A stretch of DNA of 11,772 nucleotides from Goniomonas avonlea (taxonomy: Eukaryota; Cryptophyceae; Goniomonadida; Goniomonadaceae). This document shows positions 1 through 8,680 of the stretch, piece by piece. The notes beneath the pieces were generated by a model. That model was not told the origin of the DNA. It worked only from the letters and a program-made list of their open reading frames with translations, and did no database searches. Made by a program: the position numbers and the translations under genes. Positions within the stretch are counted from its first letter, which is position 1. Every line of letters starts with the position of its first letter. Location: positions 1-11,772 of the forward strand of contig QUTJ01031440.1 in the NCBI GenBank assembly GCA_003573635.1. Direction: 5' to 3'.

Positions 1-2199
1 CCTCTCTTTCTGAAATATGCCTAACATCTGTCGCGCTTCAGTCCTCACCTGTGTTTTCTTGCGCATTTTATCCCCAAACTTGCGAGCCGCACGTGCCTCC
101 CGGTCCTCGTCAGAGTTTCCATCGCTATCGTTACCACTATCGTCGTCGCTGCTACTTGCGGCCTGCATGGGGGGCGGTCAAGCCATTCAGGAACCGCTGA
201 GCGGCCACAGTGTGAGGGCCTGCCTGAAGGCATCAGCGAGAATTAGAGAAGAGACCGCCTCTGAGGCCCGTCCCACTATAGCACCTTAGCTGCACACATG
301 ATGATCACAACCCGTAACCATCATGGCATCCCCGCGGATGTCGAAAATCAAGACAAGACGAGGGAGAAGGGGGGCGGGGGGGCAAGTACAGGTCGGTATG
401 GCTATCGCACGCAGTCTCGCACCTTTTTCTTCTGTGGTCGGGTCGGGAGCACCGGCACTTGCACTGCCTCCTGTGCCAGAGTGAGATCGAAACGCACAGC
501 GCCTGCGAGATTAAACGCACGGCCTCTGCACTGTATGATGAGGTGACTGTCGAGATGGTGACGGGATAACAAGGACAATTCCCCTGCGACTCAAGTTGCT
601 GAGATACTGTCTGCTTCCTGTCTGCCTGTCTCTCTGCCTGCCTGCCTGTCTGCCCTCCGGTTTGCTTGGCTGGCTGCCCGGCTGTCTATCCGTCTGCCTA
701 CCTGCCTGCCAACCTATCAGGTCCTATGCCTGGTAACATCAGGCAATGCTCTCAAACAGGTAGTATATTTACCATGTGTGCGTAATCGGTGCCTGGCACA
801 CCTATTCAATGCTCTCAAACACTTATTCATATCGATCAAACATGGCGCAAGCACAAACCTTGGCGAGTCGAGGGTCATCCAAAACGTCGTGGCTGCTCCG
901 AATTTTGACCCTGGAGTGAATGTGTTGACACGGCACAGCAACAGCACTGGCAGACGGAAAAAACACCTGAGAAAGAGGCAAACAGACAAACCGCCGAGGA
1001 AGGAAGAAGAACCCACGCACACGCACACGATTGTGTTGACCACTCCTGCCTGTCCCATCCCCTCCCTCCTGCTCCCCCTCTCGCCCCTTGTCTTGCGACA
1101 GCGTACTTAGTTTCGGAGGCTTCCTGATCTTCTTCCACAGCTTCATCACCAAAAGAAAGAAGGTTTGTTTTCCTGACCAAGGATGCTGTGTCAGCAAACT
1201 TGTGGACGGCACATCTGTAGAGACTTACTTTTTCAGCTTCTTTTTAGGACCAGTTTCAACGGCGACCTGCATCAAGTGCTGTTTCAGTGCCAAAGAGCAG
1301 CATGTAGTGAAAAACAGTACTCACCGGTGCGGCCTTTTCACGAGGGTAGATATCGTCAAATGGACAGGAAATAACCTCCTGTGTCGCGTTGAGTCACGTC
1401 ATAAACGAAGTCAAACAATATCGCCCATACCGTGGAGAGGATACGGGGAGGATATGTTGGACGGTCCGTTTCTGTGTCGACTTCCACTTCACCGAGAGCA
1501 TCCATGTTGTACAAGCTATCTCCTGTCACCTGTGGAGGGGTTCAGAGCCACATCTCACAAGCATCGCCAACCACCTTCCCAAAGATAGTGTGTTTTCCGT
1601 CGAGCCAGCGACACTCGCCCATGGTGAAGAAAAATTGGCTCCCGTTCGTATGTTTGCCAGAAGATGCCATCGCAACTAAGCCTCTGCCACCCAAATAGTT
1701 GGACGAGGAGGAGGATCACAATGTGTCACCTGTGTGAAAAACGCAGGCGGGAGTGGATCTCGTCTTCAAAGGTATCACCCCAAATGGACTCGCCGCCTGA
1801 AAGGGCTGGTCATTTCATCATCTCAGAATACGATTTCGCCACCTGTCCCAGTTCCTGTCGGGTCACCAGTTTGGGCCATGAATTTTGGGATAACTCTGTG
1901 GAAAATGTTGTTGTCGTAGTAACCTTCCTGAGAGTGCAATTTTCAACCACGCAGTCTCAAAGACAGTCTGAATTCACCATGCAGAGCTGCAAAAAGTTGC
2001 GGCAAGCCTTAGGCGCTTCTTTTGGCCAGAGCTCCACATCTGCACGCGATGAGCAACGGACAATCAGAATGCAACGCACCGATATCACCCAGGGTGGTGG
2101 TTACAATAACCTTGCCCTTAGTTACGGGCTACAAATCTAGTGTCAGCTCGAAGCGCAGCAGACTGGCATCCCTACCTCGAGGGCGTAGATTTGACTCAT
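1..2199 (-). CDS. CWC27: CWC27-like spliceosome-associated cyclophilin, 5' part, cut by left edge
   Basis: Thirteen minus-strand exons, all joined in phase: 2199-2176, 2128-2080, 2039-1978, 1927-1843, 1796-1730, 1683-1575, 1529-1431, 1378-1325, 1266-1229, 1172-1107, 910-859, 162-49 and 9-1 (continuing outside). They encode 276 residues; human CWC27 has about 472. Residues 1-165 form a cyclophilin domain: [27 protein letters not shown] (Arg56, Phe61, Met62, Gln64), NGSQFFF (Gln112, Phe114), WLDGKH (Trp122, His127) and FGKVTGD. After it come the CWC27-specific [28 protein letters not shown] and an acidic stretch leading to [19 protein letters not shown]27 belongs to the activated spliceosome (with CWC22/eIF4A3 in known systems). 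The start MSQIYALE matches the family N-terminus. Introns are 39-58 nt except two of 196 and 696 nt. Unlike human CWC27, the catalytic Trp is present. Identification is firm; exon joins are inferred. Confidence 0.95.
178..225. repeat. Dispersed repeat, single copy (33-bp identical core)
   Basis: Positions 178-210 are identical over 33 bases to 11695-11727, and AGGGCCTG follows shortly after in both places. The core contains the hairpin-capable CCGCTGAGCGG. This copy sits just upstream of the acceptor-proximal end of the long CWC27 intron. It looks like a member of a dispersed family; the boundaries are estimates. Confidence 0.8.
607..711. repeat. CTGC/CTGT tetranucleotide-rich tract
   Basis: An imperfect run of CTGC, CTGT and CTGG units on the plus strand, inside the long CWC27 intron. 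On the transcribed strand it is purine-rich (GCAG/ACAG units), so it contains many AG dinucleotides. It is probably degenerate microsatellite with no coding role. Confidence 0.8.
727..821. repeat. 32-bp imperfect direct repeat pair, 63 bp apart
   Basis: Positions 727-758 and 790-821 each begin TGCCTGG and end with the identical 15-mer CAATGCTCTCAAACA at 744-758 and 807-821, with a diverged middle of equal length. This suggests a local 63-bp duplication within the CWC27 intron. Confidence 0.75.
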
Positions 2200-2298
2200 T
2201 GCGTTCGCACCAAAGCGATCGGCGGAATCTCCTCCATATGAAGAGCATCGACACTACCAGGACCGCTTCTCGCTACTCTAACCAGTAGGCGGCGACCC
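2200..2298. promoter_or_regulatory. Compact divergent intergenic region, probable bidirectional promoter
   Basis: Only 99 bp separate the inferred ATG of CWC27 (2199, minus) from the ATG of the methyltransferase gene (2299, plus). Both promoters or 5' leaders must therefore lie here or overlap the neighbouring gene. I see no TATA box. A GC-rich GATCGGCGGAAT stretch near 2218-2229 could be factor-bound but is not recognised. Confidence 0.5.
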
Positions 2299-5200
2299 AT
2301 GAGATTCAATACGGTCGGGGCTAGGTGCTCAGCACTCCTCGTGTTGATTGTGGGGGCGATAGCATCCACTGTTGCGCCACTTGCAACGCAAAGGATTCTG
2401 GAACTCGTTGAAGCCAAACCTCATGGCATTCCTTTTCTGACTGTTCTCGCCTATCGACACCCAAGCAACACTCTCGTGGTGAGCTTCAGTTCAGAAGGGG
2501 TCGAAGTCCCACAAGGGACACAGTTGTATGCTGTGGTTGACAGGAGGTTTTCTGAGGAGCTCTTGGTTACTTCGGGAAGTTATCCCGTTCCCTATGAATA
2601 TGATGTTCCTGGGGAGCACATTGTAGATATTGTCGGTATTCTTGATGACTCCATCGTCGTGTCAGGGCGGTGTATGTTTTCCAAAGGTGGAATTCCTGAC
2701 AGCACAGAGCCAGCTGACATTGATCCTCCCGTTGCTCCAGCCGAGCCACTTTCAGCCGAGCCACGTTTTTTTGCTAACTACTCCGTAAATGGCGATGTTG
2801 GATATTTCAGCACAACAGTTGTTCAGGGCACCTTGCTTATCTTAACGACGCGCGAGGAGGGGGATATGATGGGCGTGACGTGCGTTTTGTTGTTGCTTGA
2901 CGTTATTAGGGACACAATTGATAATTTGCAGATACAACGTGACCCACATCGACGTTCCATGCACGAGTGTACTCTTCATCGACGGCCGAGAGATCGGACG
3001 TGCGCGCACCAAACTGGGAAAGTTTCGCGCGTACGACTTTTCTGCAGGGAGATATGAGGTACCGTCCGTGTTGGTCCTCTCCAAGCTTATAAGCGTGCAG
3101 ATTTCCATGGCGGTTGCGGACGACAACAACACGTTGCTTGCCCTGTCTGAGTTCCATGTGAACTGGGACGAATGCCTGTCACCGCCCTGTCTGGACTACT
3201 CGTTAGCGCTGGAGTTGGATGCTGTGATTGCATCCGCACGTCCAGAACCCCGTTCTGACATTCAACTCGAAGTCACGGCCCTCGACGACAACGTCATTGC
3301 AGTGAATGTCGATGCCTCTTCCGTTCCTGAAGCTGCCGACCGTGCGCTCTATTATTGTATCTCATTGAATCACAATGTCTGTTGTGAAGCATGCATCCTT
3401 TTGAAGAACACTGACATGCCGAGGAGACCTGATCTTGTGCCCACACAGTAATCCTGTTTGTTTCTGGGCGTGAGTTTGCTCGAGCCCGCCAACCCGTGCA
3501 AAGGTTTCGCATCGCCGACCTGCCCACCGGCACTATCGAAGTTGCGGTTGTGGTGCTCGCCGCTGCCAGTGGTAGGTCGCTGTCGTGTGATGGTAACTTG
3601 CCGTGGTGGTGGTCACCGGGTGATGGGTGAGTGATGGGTGATTGTTGGGGGACTGGTTGGATCTGTGGTCCTTATGCTATGGGAAAAAAGTCGATCTGAG
3701 GTCTGCTGTCTCCGAGCAGCAATCAGATATCTTAGATCTCGCCAAAAATAGAAATAGAGATGTTTGAGATATCTCTAGATCGAGAAAATATCGATGTTGA
3801 GAAAAATAGATGAATAGAGATATTGTTATTTGACACTCTTTCGGATCAGGTATTGGTGGGGCCGTACTACTTCGAGTAAGGCTGCTTCTAGTGATTGCTA
3901 TTGTCAGAAGTGGGCCTAGATTCGGTTTGGAATAGGTCCAAAGGGCTGTGGTGCATAATGAGAAGCGACGAGTGATAGTAGACAAGATTGCAGCACGCTC
4001 GCTCTCTTGCCTATATGCTCACCGGCTTGTGGATTGAGTTGTGGCAACGATGTTCATTGCAGACCTGTTTCCGAGTCAGAGCCAATATGAAGAAGCGCTC
4101 GATCGATCTATATGCGGATATAAGTACAGATATGGATATGGGTAGAGAGAGGTGGTTTCACAAAATATTCGTTGAATACGGTCAGGTTTATTGATTGATG
4201 AATATGGCCTTCACGCGTGGATCAACTCCTCAACCCATCCGGATAAACCCGGCTGTATGCAAAAACTCCCAATAACTATTCGCCGAGCCAATTTGCCAAT
4301 CGCTCACACCCGCAAACATTAGTCGAGATGTTATTCGATTGATCGGCCGTTGATTTCTGAAGGGCGTTTAACCCGAGACCTGGCGGCAGGTGTGTACTCG
4401 GGGGTAGGGGAGGGTTACGGTCGGCCGGTTGCAGAGACAGCACTGGAGGTTCTATGGGATGCGACATCTCGTGTTGCCGTGTCCTCTGCGTGTTCCAGGC
4501 GAGTCTATCTGGTCTCGATCTGTCTCGCTATTGTGTGTATCGGTCTGCCGGACTAGTACATGTGGCATTTCCTGTGTTAGCGCCTGTGGCTGTGTGCCTG
4601 CGCTTGTGCCTGTGCCTGTGCCTGAGTCTATCTGCCTCGCTATCTATGGACCGAGTGTCTATTTGTTTCGACCATGGTACCACGCGAGTGTCTATCTGTC
4701 TCGTTATCGTACCCGTGCCTTTCGAAGCGTATTCGTGTCAGCATCTCATTGACAGCTTCCAGACCTCGACGAGCCGTCAAACATCGAAATTCCGAAGTGG
4801 GGAGAAGAGTGTTCACCTTCTCAGATCCATTTATCTCTGCGGCCCTGGATCACGCGATTGCAGTGTTCGTTGAGCGAGACGACACCAATGTTGCACATCA
4901 ATGCACACCGTTTCATCTCAGATATCTCTTGCAGGCACCGAGACCGCGCTGTTGCAAGTGGCAAAAAGCTTCGCGCGGAGGTTGTTCGCAAGGACTGCAG
5001 AGGAAAATCCAAGGAGGAGTGCTTCACACCTGAGGAATTTGCTATCGCTGCTGAGGAGCAAGCACAGTGAGTGAGACGTAGGAGAAGCGTAGTAGGAGTG
5101 AGTTCAGAGATATCGATGTGTTGCCATGTGGTGCGTCTGTCTCCGTGGTGGGTGGGTGAGTATGGGTGAGTGTGGGTGCTTGAAGAATTTGCGATCTGGG

Positions 5201-8059
5201 AACCACAGGCTGAGTGACTTTGACGGATTTGAGGGGCGTGTGGTGGTGTGCGTGTGTGAGTAAGCGTGCTGGTGTTGGTGGATGAGTGTGCATGTGTGAG
5301 TGCGCGCGGTGCGTGTGTGCGTGAGAGAGAGAGAGAGAGAGAGAGAGAGCTGTGTGGATGGATGACCGGTTGTGCGTGCGTGTCGGTGTGAGTGCGTATG
5401 TGTAGGCTGTTGGTCTGAGTGGGTTTGCTTGTGTTCGTGTCCGTGGCATGTTCCTGCTGTCCGTGCCTCTGTATCTGTCTGTGTCCGAGTCTCTGTGTGT
5501 GCGTGCGTGCGTGCGTGCTTGCGCGTGCATGATCATTGACTCATTGTTGCAGCTACTACCGCACGCACCGAAGAGAATTCATCGGCGAATGGGCGGCCGA
5601 TACATTCAAAGGTGCTCTTTTCTGCAGATAGAGTTGTCCTACCAATTCTTTCAGGAGTGGAATGGTGCTCTGCCCGAATGCTCTCGTGTCCTCATGCTCT
5701 CTTGCCTTGATGTTGCTCTCTTGCCCTACTGTCGAGGCCTCCGAAGTCCGCACCAGAATGCTCTCATGAGGGTGGACCGGTGAGCGTTGAGCATCCTGTA
5801 ACGTCACAGCCAGGTAATATGACGCGCCTTTTCCAAAGAGTTCGGCAAGAGGAGCCCGACCGTCAAGCTGTGGTGTTCGAAATTGGTGCCAACTACGGGC
5901 AAAACCTCCCCTTTATGATGTCCTTCGCCGGAGCAAACAATACACACGCGTACGTGTTTTACTCTCTTTACCATCAACACACACACACACACACACACAC
6001 ACAAGTACGCATCACTCACATCCGATGCGCACGCACGCACCAGAGGCCGAGAGATGGTGGTGCGGGTACGCGCGCGTGAGTGTGTGGATGTGGGTGCTTG
6101 CGTCTGCGCGAGTCCAGACTACATCCCCCGGTCACTCACAGCCTGCAGGTATATATTTGAGCCGTCGCCGCTGGTGTTCGAGGCGCTCTTGGACGAGATT
6201 GACGGGCAAGAGTACCCTCACGCGAATGTGTTCGACGCCGGCCTCTCGAATGTTGTCGGGGTACGGCGCGCACAACCTGGCCCCTCACTTGTGTTGAACA
6301 TGGAAGCCCACCCCCTCGTTGCGTTTGGAGATGGGATGGCCTCATGTCGTTGGGGGTGGTGGGGAATTTGAGCCAAGGGCGATAATAATAGGAGAGTTCT
6401 CATGGTCATTAGATCAGGAACTGGAGAACAGCCGGAACAAAAACCGAATCGAAACCTTCACACTGTGTAAAACAACGGGATAGGGCACGAGATATTTTCC
6501 GTGGAATCCTCAGTTCAGAACAAGACCAGGGTCTCTTAACTTCACACGTTGCCAGATCACTACAATGTATGCCAACGGGGGGACCAGGACGGATGGAGAG
6601 TGGGCCGGATTTGGCGAGATGTTTTCCGAGTGGAAGAAGGTCAAGGCAGACTCGTACCAACCTGAGGGGGACACGGCTGAGGACGATGTATATCAGGTAA
6701 ATACTCACAGAGACACAAGGATTTAGGCGAGGATTTCGCATACACAAGACGATGTCCGTCAGGTCTACAGTGCCATCGAGGGAGGAGGGCGGCGGTCAAG
6801 GCAGTTTAAAATCGAGTATCCAAGAAGTGTTATCACTCTGTTCGGAGGGAAAAGGTCAAGTCAGGCAACGGCCGGGGTAAGATGTCACGTCAGCAGATTT
6901 GTCCGAAGCTTGGCTGTTAATCCATCGAATGATATCTTCCTTCCATCTTGCTATCAATGGAGGAAGTACGGGTTAACAGGATCTCCCGAGGGGGTTATGG
7001 GCAATAACACCGAGGCCGAGGCTCCGAGCCGAGGCCGAGGTGTTAGTATGATAGCTCTGACTCCAGTCGCCCAGTGGACGAAGGACTCTATCCGCCAGCA
7101 AGTAGGTGTGAATAACTAGAACATTTGACACTGCGGGCTTCAGTATGTGATTGACTGTGCTCCAACTAAGATGAGGACGCGCTAGGTACATGTGACGACA
7201 CTCGATGAGTTCTTCAACAATGAGAGCATTCCAGCACACAAGGAAATGCGGTCCTTAGTGTCACGCCACGGCATCGAGTTTGTCAAAGTGCGTTTGTTTT
7301 CAAGCTGTTGTCATTGTTTGCATTTTGTTTTTGGTGGTTTTTTGTAATTGTTTTTCATTCATCATCCCGTTCTGCATCCATTCTCACTCCTAACTCACGA
7401 AATCAGATTGATGTAGAAGGTTGGGACGGAAACGTCATCGCGGGAGGCTCACAAGTCCTCCCTTACGTCAAGGCGATGATATTTGAATGCTCAAACCTCA
7501 TGGGTGAGGATTGTTTGGGATCACATGCACCTTTTAGATATCGCGATGGGTATCACATGCGCGGTGCATCTTCTAGATATATATATCGCAACGCATCGGG
7601 GCGGTGTGGGGATGGGGTGGTGTTGTGGTGTTGAAAAAATGGTGTTTTTGTGCCGTTGAAAATTTGGTCTTGGCAGTCCTATGGTGAGCTGTGCGAAACA
7701 GGCATGTTCGAGAACGGCTGGTACACGGACTTGCTGGAGCTGGCTGCGTTTCTCGATCGGCTCGGCCTCAGCACGTACAAGCTTGGGGTTCGCCGCGCAC
7801 TCAAGCTTAACGGTGGCTGCCGTCACCAGGTGAAAATTCGCCCACCATGGCGCCATGTGTGCGTGTGTCGTGTGTGCATATGCCACATTGGATCAGTGCG
7901 AAACTGTGATTGCTGACAAGGCCCCAGGTGTTCGAGAGCAGCAAGTACTGGAGCAACTGTATTGCACTCAGGGATGACCACCCCCTGAAGCGAGAAATCC
8001 TGCGTCCGTACACCCCGGCGTGGCAGGGCGATTCTTATGAGAGTCCGTGTGATTGGTAG
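2299..8059 (+). CDS. Secretory FkbM-domain methyltransferase with three N-terminal beta-rich repeats
   Basis: Fourteen phase-compatible exons: 2299-2879, 2932-3356, 3449-3571, 4063-4123, 4935-5066, 5553-5611, 5814-5949, 6149-6260, 6556-6696, 6763-7101, 7186-7287, 7407-7503, 7702-7829 and 7928-8059 (855 aa). Residues 11-29 are hydrophobic after a basic start (signal peptide or type II anchor), and NxS/T sequons are frequent. Repeats near residues 50-130, 180-260 and 310-376 share pattern; the second and third share L-F-x2-G-R-E-x2-R-A-R. The C-terminal half shows FkbM/SAM signatures: VVFEIGANYGQN (480-491, SAM loop), AYIFEPSP (506-513), VTTLDEFF (706-713) and FVKIDVEGWD (735-744). Known FkbM enzymes are mostly sugar or small-molecule O-methyltransferases; acting on glycans in the secretory pathway is inference. 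Least certain are exon 4 (which fuses the halves), exon 10 and the exon 13 acceptor. Two adjacent genes remain possible. The TAG at 8057-8059 ends the frame after ESPCDW. Confidence 0.82.
3572..4062 (+). other. Intron 3 of the methyltransferase gene, with AT-rich island
   Basis: A 491-nt intron with donor GTAGGT and acceptor CATTGCAG, phase 1 at both ends. It starts with repeats of GTGATGGGTGA (3617-3642). It then contains an AT-rich island at about 3715-3835, with imperfect direct repeats of AAAAATAGA/ATAGAGAT type at 3744-3763 and 3802-3822, and a palindrome GAGATATCTC near 3766-3775. No coding segment was found. Confidence 0.6.
4124..4934 (+). other. Intron 4 of the methyltransferase gene, repeat-bearing
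   Basis: An 811-nt inferred intron with donor GTACAG and acceptor TCTCTTGCAG, phase 2. It includes the TGTGCC run at 4605-4624 and degenerate repeats at 4501-4707. The open stretch near 4830-4880 (ISAALDHAIAVFVERDD) looks mildly coding but does not fit the phases, so I left it out. This intron is the weak point of the one-gene model. Confidence 0.5.
4501..4707. repeat. Degenerate GAGTSTCTATCTGTCTCG repeats and TGTGCC run
   Basis: Four imperfect copies of a roughly 20-bp unit begin at 4501, 4624, 4653 and 4686 (for example GAGTCTATCTGCCTCGCTAT at 4624-4643). A clean TGTGCC hexanucleotide run lies at 4605-4624. All are inside the inferred intron 4. Confidence 0.65.
5323..5349. repeat. (GA)n microsatellite
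   Basis: Uninterrupted GA dinucleotide repeat of about 13 units within intron 5 of the methyltransferase gene. Confidence 0.95.
5500..5518. repeat. (TGCG)n microsatellite
   Basis: Short GTGC/TGCG tetranucleotide run near the 3' end of intron 5. Confidence 0.9.
5977..6003. repeat. (AC)n microsatellite
   Basis: Uninterrupted AC dinucleotide repeat of about 13 units inside intron 7 (5950-6148) of the methyltransferase gene, between the exons carrying the SAM loop and the FEPSP motif. A short GCAC tetranucleotide run follows near 6028-6040. Confidence 0.95.
6682..6764 (+). repeat. Short duplication flanking intron 9, period equal to intron length
   Basis: The 17-mers at 6682-6698 and 6748-6764 share GACGATGT, then a differing triplet, then TCAGGT. 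They are exactly 66 bp apart. Both contain CAG|GT, and the inferred donor (after 6696) and acceptor (after 6762) cut at equivalent positions, so the 66-nt intron 6697-6762 is one repeat period. Confidence 0.75.
7006..7044. repeat. GAGGCC-rich element with 6-bp inverted ends
   Basis: AACACC at 7006-7011 and GGTGTT at 7039-7044 are inverted copies. They enclose an 11-bp direct repeat CCGAGGCCGAG at 7010-7020 and 7029-7039. It lies in the doubtful part of exon 10 of the methyltransferase gene, which may really be intron. Confidence 0.6.
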
Positions 8060-8680
8060 GAACACACACAGCCCGCACCCAGTGGGGCGATCCGACGAGT
8101 CTGCTTGTGGTTCCTAGTGACACGGTCCCGAGGGAGAACTTGACAGCTCTTGGCTATCGTTGCGACGTTCGATTCTAAAAGCTCGAATACGCGGACAACG
8201 GTGGATGCCATCTAGAAGTTTGTTCATCTGACCAAAAACATAAAAAAACGGTGGCAAGAAAAGTTTGTCACGGACCATGCCCTCTGCTTGTCTGTCTTGG
8301 TTGTGTTTGTGTGTATCTCGGTTTTGTTCCGAAAAAAACTCATCAAACATCGAGCACACAACACAGGATTCTCTTCTCCTATGCGAGGATGACTCAACAG
8401 ACCATGGGCAAAGTTGAAATGGGAGCACTGGGCCAATCATGGCCACCTGTGCAGGAAGAACTGGAACTAACTATGGGACTATGGGGCACTATGGGACTAT
8501 GGGACACCCCAATCTCGCAACACCACATCAGCACCCGACCAGGCCGACTGTAGCATGGCGGATGGTGGGGACCTTTTCAAGTTAACCTGCGAGATGAGGC
8601 GGAGCACTGGTCTGGTGACACTGTTTTACTTTCCCCATGAGTTGCACGACTTGATCTGAATGAACGTTCGGACCAAGCGC
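8060..8680. other. Convergent 3' intergenic region, no gene seen
   Basis: This lies between the stop codon of the plus-strand methyltransferase gene and that of the minus-strand eL43 gene, so it should hold both 3' UTRs and polyadenylation sites. A run near 8236-8249 (CATAAAAAAAC) could serve the plus-strand transcript. Open frames here are short and show no family resemblance. Confidence 0.6.
8470..8505. repeat. 18-bp tandem duplication (ACTATGGG units)
   Basis: ACTATGGGACTATGGGGC at 8470-8487 is followed directly by ACTATGGGACTATGGGAC at 8488-8505. Each copy itself contains two ACTATGGG units. It is intergenic, between convergent genes. Confidence 0.95.

Larger units (their letters stand above)
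163..858 (-). other. Long repeat-bearing intron 11 of CWC27
   Basis: This 696-nt intron lies between exon 859-910 (ending LAK) and exon 49-162 (starting AASSSDDD). Both boundaries are phase 0, with donor GTTTGT and acceptor ATGCAG. It is more than ten times longer than most introns in the gene. It holds a dispersed repeat copy (178-225), a G-run region near 368-384, a tetranucleotide tract (607-711) and a direct repeat pair (727-821). I see no convincing extra exon in it. Confidence 0.75.
5067..5552 (+). other. Intron 5 of the methyltransferase gene, GT-rich with microsatellites
   Basis: A 486-nt intron with donor GTGAGT and acceptor CATTGTTGCAG, phase 2 at both ends. It is strongly G/T-rich on the coding strand. 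It contains a (GA)n run at 5323-5349 and a (GTGC)n run at about 5500-5518. The reverse-strand open frame here is a low-complexity artefact. Confidence 0.8.

Noticed and set aside
178-225. tRNA gene or tRNA-derived element in minus sense
   Set aside because: An A-box-like string is present, but A and B boxes would be too close and no cloverleaf can be drawn; kept only as a dispersed repeat.
1088-1588. 166-codon plus-strand ORF
   Set aside because: It lies opposite the CWC27 exons, whose frames and splice phases are clear; shadow frame.
4674-5033. Plus-strand ORF with FISAALDHAIAVFVERDD
   Set aside because: Its frame differs from the exon at 4935-5066 that joins in phase to the methyltransferase exons, and no splice pair fits it into the gene.
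5042-5536. 164-codon minus-strand ORF rich in Thr/His/Arg
   Set aside because: It is the reverse of the GT-rich, microsatellite-bearing intron 5 of the methyltransferase gene; low-complexity artefact.
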